Source: Punica granatum
Taxonomy: Eukaryota; Streptophyta; Magnoliopsida; Myrtales; Lythraceae
Direction of reading: 5' to 3'
Assembly (NCBI RefSeq): GCF_007655135.1
Contig: NC_045133.1
Coordinates: forward strand, 21,425,845 to 21,489,844
Length of the DNA: 64,000 bases
This document shows positions 50,653 through 62,855 of the stretch, piece after piece (positions within the stretch are counted from its first letter, which is position 1; every line of letters starts with the position of its first letter). The notes under the pieces were generated by a model, which was not told the DNA's origin, ran no database searches, and was given only the letters and a program-made list of their open reading frames with translations. Position numbers and translations under genes: made by a program.

Positions 50653-51160
50653 AGGGATGTAAATGAGACGTGACCATTCGCGAATGGTTCGGAATCAACT
50701 CGACGAAAACTCGAGTTCATCTCATTCTTATTAAGCTCGAGCTCGCTAGTTGAACAAGCAGAATTGAGCTTCATAGTATTCGGTTCGCAAAGCTCATGAG
50801 CCTAAACGAGTTATTATCATCGATATCATCATCATCATCAAACATAGTATTTTAATTGAGCTCCATATGATTTGAATTTGAGTACCATCAAGTTGTAGTT
50901 GGTATTTTTGAATTATATTTTGCATGATATTGTTGTTTTATAATTTAGTTTATAGTCTTTTTTTTTCGAGCTTAAACGAGCCTAAATTCATGCCTAAGCC
51001 CGAGCCCTAGCCCGACTTTTCTACTTATTGGTTGAGCCAAGCCCGAGCTCAAAGCTCGGGCTTTTAGGTTGGATCAAGGTCAAGCCCAAACTTGGACATA
51101 GGAAAAGGTCCAAGTTTGAACCTTGTATATTTGGGCTCGGCTTGACTCGTTTACACCCCT
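50653..51160. mobile_element. hAT-like MITE upstream of ObgC
   Basis: The ends are inverted: AGGGATGTAAATGAG at the left and AGGGGTGTAAACGAG read from the right. Inside are many GAGCTCGAGCTCG, AAACGAGCCTAAATTCATG and CCAAGCCCGAGCTC-type blocks, typical of a common plant hAT MITE class. No 8-bp duplication was found. It ends about 220 bases before the ObgC start codon, so it lies in or next to that promoter. Confidence 0.6.
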
Positions 51161-51239
51161 CTACATCCAAACAACACCGTTTTTTTAAGCACAGTGCTCG
51201 CTGTATTTGTTGTTCTTGTGGTAGGAAAGCATATGAGAC

Positions 51240-51600
51240 CTTCAGTGGCTTTTTGGATTTCGGGAAAAGGAGAAAGGCGGGGTGAGTATGATCTTGAGAT
51301 CGCCTGAGGCAAAATGAAGAACTGCACCCACGTTGAGATGCTAAGCAAATGAACGCGGGATGGAGGCAATGCTTATGCATTCAGACTGGGGGAAGCGTGA
51401 CTGTGTCCGTAACTCTACATAAGATCTATGTAAGCACCTCTTCTATTGTAAGCACAAAGAGATATGGAGACAAAGGGTCCCCTGCTTCACACCCTTAGCT
51501 CCTTGTCTTGAGATTATACCGAGGATAGAGCAACAATTGTGAATACTTAGATGCACTGCGTACAGGGTTTCCATACGATTAAAAGATCGGAACTCGGCTA
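51240..51600 (-). mobile_element. decayed LINE reverse-transcriptase fragment
   Basis: The minus-strand translation around 51560-51420 reads GAKGVKQGDPLSPYLFVL, the conserved RT motif before the active site, followed by an in-frame stop. About 100 bases further downstream, in another frame, VLHFASGDL corresponds to the (F/Y)ADD active-site block with the motif damaged. Frameshifts and stops make it a pseudogene. From 51601 to 52585 I see no gene except the presumed jacalin promoter region. Confidence 0.7.
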
Positions 51601-52585
51601 TGTTTCTAGTAGACTCCGGAGGGGAATGAAATGAATCACTGAAAGCATTCTCTACACGTGATGATATAGGTTCTGATGGTTCTTTCTTAACGAAACCAAG
51701 CTGTATAAATTGCGCTGCTCAGAGCAGTGCACAACGAAAGCGGCATCTATGAGTCAGTCGAGTCGATGTGACTAAACATGAATCATAAGGGATGCTACTT
51801 GGCACCCGATCCAACTTTCATTTTCAACTAATGTGGCTGATATCTTTGAAAGTGTACCATGATATTTTTCTTGAGAATCCTTATTTGTCACGGTTTTATC
51901 GCCATTTTCTTCTTTCTTTATTATAGTAATGTCATTGCTAACATAAGATTCACAAGGAATCGAATGCCACGGTCTTGACCATGCTCGAGCAGGAACTTAG
52001 AATATTGTGGCTGGATCACACTGATGAAAAAGGGATTGGCTTTATTCTATGGATTCTGAATTCAGAGGAGACCTGTTCCAAAATTTAACACAGCATAAAG
52101 AGAGAGATTTGCTGCGTCTTTCTTCCCTTTCGAGATATGCGAACTAGAGAAGGAAAAATTTTGTCGGCACGAAACCTCCTCGGGATTCACCTACTCGGTG
52201 CCTCTACTACCCTTTTCTGATAATGAAATTCCGGCATTAGTTGACTTCGGAAAACGACCCGTCCGATAACAAGAACTGATGAACCTGTTGGTTAAAAACG
52301 AAAAAGAAGAAAAAACGTATGCTGCACGAGTGATCACAGAACTCTTTATCAGTATCCTATTCCCTCGCTTTTGGTATTTCCCATCGGTAGTGGTAAGGCG
52401 AATGAGCTTCTCCTACGTGATTCTAATGTTATTTTAATGGAAGCTCCGTACAAAGGATCGACCCTTCCTCTCTTAATAAATGCCATGCCAGAGTCTCCCT
52501 GCAACTCACCAGAGCAACAAGCAACACTCAGCTCAATCCCGCACGGTTGCTCCCGGGAGAGATTATCGCTCTTCAGAGTTCAAAA

Positions 52586-55468
52586 ATGGTAAGAGCTCGT
52601 CCAATATTATACACTCGGAAGTCCATATAACAACAGGGTTTTAATGCATTGTTGGGTTTTCTTCTTTCAAACAAGCAGCAGCAGCAACTTCAGGAGTGCG
52701 AGAAGAAGACGGTCTCGCTGGGGCCGTGGGGAGGACAAGACGGGTTCAAGTGGGATGATGGCATGTACTCCACAGTAAGGCAGATCGTGATAGCCCATGG
52801 AGCTGGGATCGACTACATTCAGATTGAGTACGACCGGAAAGGGAGCTCGGTTTGGTCTGAGAAGCATGGTGGGAAAGGAGGCAACAAAGTTGACACGGTC
52901 AGGGACTAACTCTGTTCAGCTTCACAACACACCCTGGTCAAGAAACAACGAAGAAAAAGAAAAGAAAGAAAATTTAAGCTACATGCTGAATACTTCTTAA
53001 TCGTATCCTAATCCTGTACAGGTTAAGCTGAATTACCCGACTGAGTATCTCACTTCCATCCAAGGATATTATGGAAGTTTTCTAAATATGGGGGCCGTTA
53101 TCGTACGATCACTGACTTTCCACAGCAACATGAGATCTTACGGACCATTTGGGGTCGAACAGGGATCGAGTTTTGCTCTCTCGATGACTGGGGGTAAGAT
53201 TGTCGGGTTCCATGGAAAGTCAGGATGGTACCTTGATGCCATCGGGGTTCATTTGAAACCTTACCAGGAACAGAAGAAATCCAAAATATTGGTCCAGGGT
53301 CTGCAGACACAGAGCTATCTTGCTCACGGAAGCGAGAGATCCGGGTATTCAGTAATGCATGGGCAGATTGGCAATGGCTACGACATAGTGCTCGCTGTGA
53401 AACAAAGAGAGGATCAACGCTATAATGCTGTTGAGGGTAAATTCTCAGCCCAAGTTTCCGAGACTGGAGATTACAGCAAGGTGGAAACTAAAGAGAAGGT
53501 CAGTTCGAGTTTGTTTATTGCAGTATTAAATACTTGATAATTCAAGTCCTATTTCTCACATAAGCAGGTGACGAAGTATGTTCGGTGAGATTGCTATGTC
53601 TCTTCGAGTAGATGCATTCTTATCCTATTTCCGACTGGCATACGTAAGGAATAGAGGGTTCTCACCCTCGTCGAACTAAGCCCTGTTTCAGGTGCATAGT
53701 GTGGAAAAGGTGACCAAGAAAATTGAAGGTTTAGAGACTTGTGGACCCTGGGGAGGATCAAAAGGGACCAAATTTGACGACGGGATCTACACGGGAATAA
53801 GACAGATTCATCTATCACGCAACCTCGGGCTCGTATCGATGAGGGTTCTATACGATCGCAATGGAGAAGCTATATGGGGAAGCAAACAGGGTGGCACCGG
53901 AGGATTAAAGAATGATAAGGTCAAGAATCATCACGCCAAATTCTCCATATTAGTTTAAATTTTGAAGTTTTCCATCTTTTCAACTCTAAACCAAAAACAG
54001 AAAATGAGAAATTTGCTAAGAAAGGGGAAAACAGTGTGCTACTCTTATACCTGCTATGTTCAACATCGACTTCCTAATTTTTCATGCTTCTCTATTTGCT
54101 TACTGAAGGTCATCTTTGATTACCCGAACGAGATCTTGACACATATAACGGGGACACATGAGCCTCTGATGAAAATGGGGCCGACTGTGATTAGGTCCAT
54201 CACCTTCCACACAAACAAAGGGAAGTATGGACCGTTTGGAGAAGAGAACGGACAGTCTTTTACATCAAAGGTCAAGGAAGGGAAAATTGTTGGGTTTCAC
54301 GGGAGGGGAGGACTATTCATTGATGCTATCGGGATTCACATGATAGAATGCAAGGTGCCACCAGCACCACCAGCACCAATTCCTGTCCACAATTCGAATG
54401 ACAAGATTGAAGCAAACGGAGCCAAAACAGATTATCCATGGTCGAACAAGTTCCATCTTCCAAAGCCGGTACCAAACGAAGAGGTATAATCTATTAGACC
54501 AATCTATGTATATAATAAATTCATCATGATGCGTAGACACGGGTATGACAAAAAAGAGGAAAAGAAGAAAAGACACAGGTGTTTCGAAAGATCGGAAATT
54601 TGACTTATCAAGCCACAGGTTTCTTGCGGAATTGTCAAGGAGCCAGCACCCTATGGGCCTGGACCTTGGGGAGGAGATGGTGGGAGGCCGTGGGATGATG
54701 GAGTCTTTTCTGGTATCAAACAGATCTATTTGACCAGAGGTGAAGCCATTTGCTCCATTCAGATAGAGTACGATAGGAACGGCCAGTCAGTTTGGTCACT
54801 GAAGCATGGAGGCAATGGAGGAATCATCGCACACCGGGTAAGAAACATAAAAGAAGCAGCTTCATTGCATATTATTCAGAAGCAGAGCTATTCGTTAAAC
54901 AGGCCAAACCATGGGGTCAATTGGTTCACCAAAGGCTACTCTACTGGATTGCCTCGAGTTTCCAAAGACAAATACAAAAATCAGTTTAAAACATGAATTT
55001 ATAAATTATGAATTTGAATGGTTTCACTTCCTTATTTGGTTTCTTAAGAGACCCGATTGTTGTTCCCGGTCCGACCAGCTGCTCTGATACAGTGCTAATA
55101 CCTCTTCATTGAGATACCTGGTTATTTTGCCAAGTAATTTCTTTAAAATCGCTTCTTCTTGTGGGTGGTTTCAGATCAAATTGGAGTATCCTAATGAAGT
55201 ACTCACTTGCATATCCGGTTACTATGCTCCAATCTGCAAAGAAGAAGGGCCTAAAGTTATAAGGTCACTGACATTTTATACAAGTCGAGGGAAATTCGGT
55301 CCCTTTGGGGAAGAAGTAGGGAACTTTTTCACTTCAACTACAACAGAAGGCAAGGTGGTGGGATTCCATGGGAGGAGCGGCTTGTACTTGGATGCAATTG
55401 GAGTGCATATGCAACACTGGTTAGGGAACCAAAAACAAACCAGGTCTCTATTCAGAAAGGGCAACTGA
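52586..55468 (+). CDS. jacalin-related lectin with three jacalin domains
   Basis: Mannose-binding-type jacalin-related lectin with no signal peptide, probably nucleocytoplasmic. Exons: 52586-52588, 52676-52897, 53022-53498, 53692-53919, 54109-54483, 54619-54837, 55175-55468; 605 residues. Exon 1 encodes only the initiator Met before a strong GTAAG donor. Each domain is split across two exons at the same point. Domain starts: LGPWGGQDGFKWDDG, CGPWGGSKGTKFDDG, GPGPWGGDGGRPWDDG. All keep the GxxxD sugar-binding loop (GWYLDAIG, GLFIDAIG, GLYLDAIG). An unusual ~85-residue linker separates domains 1 and 2; a Pro-rich linker (PPAPPAPIP) separates 2 and 3. The exon 2 acceptor lies in a CAAGCAGCAGCAGCAA stretch, so the first residues are uncertain by a few Gln. 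It is convergent with the RsmI gene. Confidence 0.93.
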
Positions 55469-56050
55469 GATGGGAATTTCCGCTGGGACGTGTTTCCCCA
55501 AGAATAAAAATCAACATAAATGGTCAGCCTAAACAAATATTTAAATAAATTTAATGAAAAATTATGTATTGACTTGTCAGTACTTAAATGCTTTGAGCCT
55601 CTAATGGCAGCTATATTAGTTGGGTTTGAACAATAGTTCTATTAAGATATTCTCCACGTTTTGACCATGACAGGAGAAAACCTCAGAACAGAAAGAACGA
55701 GAAGTGCTCTCTTCGTGATTAAGTTTCTCTCATTCCAATATTCATTGATAGCAAATGGGCATTGAAAACCTTATAAGTCAGAAATCATACTGTGAGAACT
55801 TTGATTATCAAAATGCATTTGGTATTAAATTCAAGATTGCAGATTATACTCTAAGCCACATGGGGGAAAAAAAAAAGATCACATAGATGCTAAACGACAT
55901 GGATTCATATTATACAACTTTCTAACACCAGCCAAAAAATTCAGTGCCAAAGCAACTACCATAAATTACTATGTTCTAGGAGCTCTTTCCAAACTCACAA
56001 TCAAAAACACGAAAGTATGAAGTTGATAAGTAACCTGTTAATGCTGATCA
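55469..56050. other. shared 3' flank of the convergent lectin and RsmI genes
   Basis: About 580 bases between two stop codons facing each other. It contains AATAAA at 55504-55509, 36 bases after the lectin stop, as a candidate polyadenylation signal on the plus strand. No other feature is seen. Confidence 0.5.
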
Positions 56051-58594
56051 TCAAATTGAATCATCATCGACCCCAAGTTGCTTCCCGAATTTCTGTAATG
56101 CAAGCGTATAAACTGTCTTCTTCCTCACAGATGTTGCCTCAGCAACCATCTTGACAGCCTATAATATGATAAATTGTTCACTAGATCAATCATAATAAAT
56201 TATTAGATCAATATGTGATGCTTGATTAAACAATAATACGATCCAGACAAAGAGGACTGATTGTATATTACAAATCTACCAGATACAGCCAAAACAAAAA
56301 GTGTTACCGCTGAAAGGCTATGTCCACTGGAAATCAAACGTCTCAGTTCATTCTCGAGCTGAGTGTCTGACGGAGCCTCTGGTTCAGAACTTGTTTTGCC
56401 TTCTATCAGTAGAGTAATTTCTCCTCTGGGTTGTCGAGTCAAAAATTCTTCTTTAGCTTCACATAGAGTACCCCGCCAAAACTGGCGAGTGATGGGGGAA
56501 AGGGAAGGGAGATATAACCACTCAGTTAAAATGAGAATCAAATTTCTCAAACAAAGGGCAGTGAGAAACTTGATTTACTAACAGCAAAATTGAGCACCCT
56601 ACCTCTTCATGTATCTTTGTAATTTCTCGAGCTATGACACATCTCCTGCAATAATAATAAGACAAACTAATCAAACCTAGGGGATGTTAAATAACATAAA
56701 GCTGCAGGAAAGCCAAAAAATTTGTAATTGATAACGAGTTGAACGAAAGTAGGTATATAAGAATTTCAAACATTGAAAATGATCAAGTAGAGGATGTCAG
56801 GGAATAAGATGGACAGACAAAGTATCAATAAATGAACTGGAACATCTCATGATGCTCGTGATGCATATCTCAAGCACACGAACATTCAAGATTTGACCAA
56901 CTAAATATTAAAGCATCAAGGGCAAGACTAATCTTCCAGCAAAAACAGATCTTCACAATTTCAGTATTTGTTCTATGGCTAAGATTGATGAGATGTAAGA
57001 TCTAATGATGTCTACCTTGAATCACTGAAAATTGAACAAGCCTCCTCAAGAAACTGAAGAAGCTTGTGTGGAGGAACAAAGAATATCTGAGTTGTCGCTT
57101 GATTTGCAGAAACTAATAGCCTCTCTCTCCTCGTTCCAGAGTGCTTGGGAAGAAATCCAACTGAAGCAGTACATATCATATTTAGGGTCTAATATGAAAA
57201 TATTAAAATGGCATCAACTTTAAGAAATGGATTAACATATCAGGAGTTACCAAATGTGAACTCCTCTGTGTTAAGGCCTGATGCAGAGAGGGCAGCTACC
57301 ACAGCAGAAGGGCCAGGGATGGGGATGACTGGTATATCTTCCTTGACACATAACTTCGCCTTGCAATAGAAATCGGGGAACATACCATTGTTATATTTAA
57401 GATGGAAAACAAACAACATCCATGGTTCTAATTTCTTTTAGGATACAGTAGAAAAGACCATGAACTTCACAGAACAATGTTCGGGTTTTCACAAGAATCT
57501 ACCCTAATTATCCATGTAAATCGCAAACATCTAACCTCAATTGAAAAGACACCAACAATTCAATTTAAAGAGAGATCGTCAAGAAAACAATTGAAAAATG
57601 CTCCATATCTCCTAGTCTACAAGTAATGCTAACAAGTATTATTCTACGGAGACAAAACTGAAGCTGGTAAAGAAAAAAGCTACAAGGAAATGTAAACTTA
57701 CCAATTCAGTACCTGGATCACTGATACCCGGCATCCCGGCATCACTAATCAGAGCAACTACTTCACCCCCCCTCAACTTGTTCAAAACCGTGTGCTCTCT
57801 CTGCGACTCATTGAATTTGTGATAACTCAACTGAAAATCTAAAGTACACAATTAGAATCATCATAACGCCTATATAGGCTTAATACCTCAAAACCAGTCT
57901 CACCATTCACATCCTAGAGAAACTTACGAGAGGGGTTTTAATATCATAGTACCGGAGCAACTTTCCCGAATGTCTCGTATCTTCTGAAAGTATCACATTT
58001 GCTGATCTCAACACACGGAGTGCCCTGAATCAAGCAATTGAAGACAAGCTAACGGTCCATTTGTCCCAGAGAACCAATCAAAACAAACATATACTTTCTA
58101 CATCAAAATTTCCCTACAATCAATTCCCCCAATTGCTCCTAAAGTGTATTAATTGTTGCCTACAGCAAAGAATAGTAAAAATGATATGCAGAGTTAGACG
58201 ATTACCGAAAGGAGATATCTTCAAGATTGCCAATTGGTGTTCCTACGAGGTACAAGCCGGGCTTAAGCGCCGCCTGCAGAATCAAAAATGCTGCCTGAGC
58301 TGAAAGGTAGCAGAAGCTCTGTTTCCCACCTTGGTTTTGAGCTCTAAAACCAAGACAAAGGGCCGGAGAGAGATTAGTCGATGAGAAGCTTACACTTTTG
58401 GAATGCTCTGTCGGGGGCGACTCGGACGATTCTGTGCTCGAACACGCAGAGAGTGAGCGGGGAGAGAGCGACTGGAGAGAGAACGTAACGAGCTTGGGGT
58501 TGGGAAGGAACGGGATAGGCCTCGGCCGCCACGAGAGGGGTACGGTCGAGCTCAGTGACGTCGCCGTCGATGAGGAGATTCCCCTCAGCAGCAT
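56051..58594 (-). CDS. rsmI: RsmI-like rRNA 2'-O-ribose methyltransferase, plastid type
   Basis: Tetrapyrrole-methylase-fold enzyme; bacterial RsmI methylates the 2'-O of C1402 in 16S rRNA, and this copy probably modifies organellar 16S rRNA. Exons on the minus strand: 58594-58394, 58273-58206, 58024-57928, 57830-57702, 57359-57251, 57160-57016, 56645-56603, 56481-56308, 56158-56051; 357 residues against about 286 in bacteria, the surplus being a Ser-rich transit peptide. Motifs: LYLVGTPIGNLEDI, LSEDTRHSGKLL, SYHKFNESQRE, IPIPGPSAVVAALSASGL, VGFLPKH, CVIAREITKIHEEF, RGEITLLIEG. The usual DAGTPGISDPG reads DAGMPGISDPG here. Intron 1 (58393-58274, 120 bases) is itself open and in frame, so unspliced RNA could encode a 40-residue insert. 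Confidence 0.94.
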
Positions 58595-59314
58595 TTCCTC
58601 TGCTCAGTCTGAAACTTTTGGCTCGTCGGACTTCCAAGGTGAAATCCACATTAACTTCCCCAAAAATTATACATTGACCCCAAAAAATATGTTTATTAAC
58701 ATATTTCCCCCAATGTTTGCACCGGAATTGAACCTTGAGTTTAACGTTTAAGTTTGGCGGACCATTTTGCACGTCTATTCCTATTTCTAGATGACTATAA
58801 AGCATGATGTTCTAATTTCTAGATCAGGGAATTAATCTTATTAAATAACTATATTATCATCCTAAAAATAGCTAGTAATAATGTCAGTTGTATGAGTAGA
58901 TTAACGATTATCCATTGAATTTCCAGTTAGCACCGGAAATTATCTTCAAACTGGAACTAACAACAAAAAATAATGGGGGCAAGATGGTCTGGATGAACAA
59001 AAGATGAACATTCAGGGAGCAAAGTGGCATTACACAAACTTCATGGGGCAACCTGGTACGGTCTGAAACTTCAGGGTGCAACATATAACTTTTTCTTCAC
59101 TGCCTCCCTTCCCGCCAAAAACGATGTCGTTAGGTAGACCTCGGTAAAACAGAAAACATGGCATTGTCGGCTTGTGGAGATGTGATCGGATCTAAACGCT
59201 CTCACACTGACTCAACGGCGGGCAACGGTAGCCGGAGAATTCGAATCTCCGTCGCCGTCTTCGTCCTGCCGGCGGACTGCAGGCTGAAGTGAACTCTACT
59301 TCCGGCGAGTTAGC
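58595..59314. promoter_or_regulatory. shared divergent promoter region, RsmI and GT4 genes
   Basis: 720 bases between two start codons facing away from each other, so both 5' flanks and UTRs must lie here. No obvious TATA box was found on either strand, which is usual for housekeeping-type genes. The last 150 bases before the GT4 start are GC-rich and probably its leader. Confidence 0.55.
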
Positions 59315-62300
59315 ATGGTCAAGCAATCGAGCGAGTGGGCCGTAATGCAGAAGAAGAGATGGCCTCTGCTGCTCCTGCTCCTCTTCTCCCTCTCCACCGC
59401 CTTCGTTTTCCTCCTCCGATCCGCCTTCGATTCCTGTAGCACCGGTGCTGTCTCTGGCAGCAGGAATTTCGTCGGAGAAGAGACGTACCCGAGCAATGGT
59501 GTCCTGTACACCCCGAGTCTCAAGCCCAACCCGCTCGAGTTCATGAGGTCCAAGCTCGTGCTCCTCGTCTCGCACGAGCTCTCGCTCTCTGGTACTGTCC
59601 GATTTTCTGAGGTCTAGACTTTACCTATGCTTTGTAACTATCTATGAATGTGTCTCATGGAAAGAACAAAGAAGCCATTTTTATGAGCCAAGGACTTCGG
59701 AAATGGGCAACTCTGAACTTTTTTCCTTGGCATGTGTGCATACTGTAATTTCATGGAAACACGGGGTGTGAAATGTATGATGGCTATGGTAATCAGAGGA
59801 GATTGGTATTTGCTCATATTTTTGACTCAGGGGGCCCATTATTGTTGATGGAGCTGGCTTTCTTGTTGAGGGGTGTCGGCACGGAAGTCGTATGGATAAG
59901 TAACCAGAAACCAGCGGAGCCCGATGAGGTTATTTATAGCTTGGAGCACAAGATGTTAAACCATGGAGTACAGGTGATTTTCTTTTTTGATATAGTAATC
60001 TCTCGAAGTTTCTATCCTTTTCTCATGATTGTCCCGGGTTACATCAAAGATACTATATTGTTGTTTATTTGTTCAGAAGTCTGTGTTTCAACTGTACTTT
60101 TATTCTAGTGTGTATGTTGAATGGCTTCGGTGAGGTAGAGGGACAAAAGGAAGCATCATAAAACCCAGTTGTGTAGCAGTTACAAGATGATATAGGAATA
60201 AAATCTCGTGATTATCCTATTCATTGCTTCTGTGGACTCTACAGTGTGACTAAGCATGAGCATTAAGCAACTTCGTGCTAGCAAATTTCGTAATGACTGG
60301 ATTTGCAGTTACTACAAATTGTATCAGGCGACTCGGGCCTTATTACTATGTTGTGCTTTCTGTTAGTAGGTCTTCTCTGCAAGAGGTCAGGAGGCAGTTA
60401 ATACAGCTCTTAAAGCCGACTTGGTTGTTCTAAATACTGCTGTTGCAGGGAAATGGCTCGATGCTGTTCTTAAGGAGAACGTCCCTCGTGTTCTTCCAAA
60501 GGTTCTGTGGTGGATTCATGAGATGCGTGGGCATTATTTCAAACTGGAGTATGTTAAGCACCTTCCTTTGGTTGCAGGTGCGATGATTGATTCACACACA
60601 ACAGCTGAATATTGGAAAAACAGAACCCAAGATCGTCTGGGGTATGGATAGGACACCGTGTTCACTCTTTTTCGAGTTCTTTTCCCATTTCTTTCCTCAA
60701 ACTGTTCCACTTTTGAGGACTTACTCTTATTCTTAGCATTTATGTTCTTGGGTTGCTAAATGAAATAGTATCATTCCCCTTTGATATTGGGCATTTTTCA
60801 TTTCTGCAGTTTCAACCTTGATCCCTTGGAACACCTTCCAAAACAGTACTTTAAAATGCAATAGAAAGTTTGGTTCCAAATTGCTTTGTTATTGAAGTGA
60901 TGGACTGATACATGCTTTTAAATGATCATTTTTAGAATCTTTGTGCAAGTGGACTTGCTCTCAGTTATTATGTGTGATAATCGGCTAGTGCATTACTTTT
61001 TTAGTAGAACTCCACATTCCAATTCCATAGGTGTGATTGGATGATTCTGGTGCATCCAGAATTATGCACCTTCCTTCCCTAAAATCGCATTCTCTTTCTT
61101 CTTGTTATTCATATGCAGGGAAGAAAGAAATTCCAGTCCTGTTTTCTATGTCTTTGGATTATAATTTGCTCTCCAATATGTCATTTTAGAAGAGTACTCT
61201 TTCTTGGTTGCAACACATTCGTTTTTTTTTCCCTGTTTTGGGTGGATTCTCATGATTGCAACTCTTCTTTTCGCAGGATTAAAATGCCTAAAACTTATGT
61301 TGTGCATCTTGGAAATAGCAAAGAAATGATGGAAGTAGCTGAAAATATTGTTGCCAGGAGGATTCTCCGTGAGCATGTCCGAGAGTCTCTTGGAGTGCGC
61401 AGTGAAGATCTACTCTTCGCCATCATAAACAGTACGATTTCTATTAAACTTGTGAAATACAAGACAACAGATCATTCTTCATGTTGCTTTGCTTTTGTAA
61501 TGTTTAGTTGCTTTCCTTACAACTTTCAGGTGTTTCACGTGGGAAAGGCCAGGATCTGTTCCTCAGGTCCTTTTGCGAAAGTTTGCAGATTATTCAAGAA
61601 AGGAAAATTAAAGTCCCAACAATGCATGCAGTTGTAGTTGGAAGTGACATGAATGCTCAGACAAAGTATGAGATGGAACTGCGTAAATTCGTCGCAGAAA
61701 AGAAAATTCAGGAGCGTGTGCACTTCGTCAATAAAACCCTTGCTGTTGCACCTTATTTGGCTTCCATTGATGTTCTTGTTCAGAATTCTCAGGTATTTCG
61801 CGACAGATATATGCAAGTATGAATATGTGAATAAGATGATCCAATTTTAGTAGTTAAAACATAATTCAACATCAAAGTTACTTAGTGAGAGTCCTTGCTA
61901 ACTTCTTCCATAGTTTAACTTTTTTCATTAAATCTGCATTGAATCTCCAACCGTAGTTAACACTCTGTCTAATTGTGTGTGCTCTGTTTGATTTTATTGG
62001 TTTGACTCCTCGTTCACTTCTAGGCTCGGGGAGAATGCTTTGGTAGGATAACCATTGAAGCAATGGCCTTTCAGCTACCTGTGCTGGTAATATTTTGCTC
62101 TCAAGTCTTTTTCTCTACTCTGCTGTTTTTCCTTTCCACATGTAATCTTTGCTCTTGATTGGATATTTTCTTTTGAATAGTTGGCTTCCCTTTTGGATGG
62201 CATTTTCCAAAATAAACATTTCGTAGTTCACGTTTGGTGTCCATGGGTTAGAAATTAATAAAATTGACATTTAGAGAGGCCCACTTATGCTGAGCAATCC

Positions 62301-62700
62301 CATTTTTCAGAGCATCTCCATTCTATCATACGAAATGTGGAAATACATATCTAAACATTGGAATGATCGTGTTTCTTCTGGTTAGTTTGACGATGTTCAA
62401 TCCCTTGGTGTTCTTTTTTCGTGGATGATGGTGACATCTCAGGGCACAGCAGCAGGAGGAACCACAGAGATCGTGGTGAATGGTTCAACAGGCTTGCTGC
62501 ATCCTGCCGGAAAAGAAGGCGTGACGCCTCTTGCGAGCAATATCGTAAAACTGGCCACTGATGTGGAGAAGAGGTCAGAGATGGGGAGGAAGGGATATGA
62601 GCGAGTGAAAGAGAGGTTCTTGGAAGATCACATGTCTCAGAGGATTGCACTGGTCTTGAAGGAAGTGTTGGAAAAGGCAAAGAGCCGCTCGGTTTCTTGA
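59315..62700 (+). CDS. GT4-family glycosyltransferase, type II membrane protein
   Basis: Glycosyltransferase group 1 (GT-B fold, CAZy GT4) protein of unknown substrate, probably in the Golgi or ER. Exons: 59315-59591, 59831-59973, 60370-60641, 61277-61431, 61530-61792, 62024-62086, 62443-62700; 476 residues, introns GT-AG. Residues about 17-37 are a single signal anchor (RWPLLLLLLFSLSTAFVFLL). The N-terminal domain has SLSGGPLLLMELAFLLRGVG and WWIHEMRGHYF. The C-terminal domain has VSRGKGQDLFLRSF, the GT4 EX7E motif in GECFGRITIEAMA, then LGTAAGGTTEIVV and GSTGLLHP. Key residues look intact. The family is conserved in land plants; relatives are often annotated only as UDP-glycosyltransferase superfamily. 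The donor sugar cannot be told from sequence. Confidence 0.93.
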
Positions 62701-62855
62701 CTTTCCTCATTCAGGATGTCAAATATTCTTCGCTCCGATTGTCCTTTAATGCCCTTTTGTACCATATGCACGCCCCCGGAGTGGGAATGTCTGTAGATAG
62801 AAAGCAAAAGCCAGTTACAAGGGCTGTTCTCCTGCATGCCTTCATTTCTGGAAAA

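Noticed and set aside
49842..50774. 310-codon open frame on the minus strand
   Set aside because: It overlaps ObgC exons 1 and 2 in another frame. The spliced ObgC frame carries the Obg motifs; this one is Ser/Arg/Pro-rich GC-driven shadow sequence.
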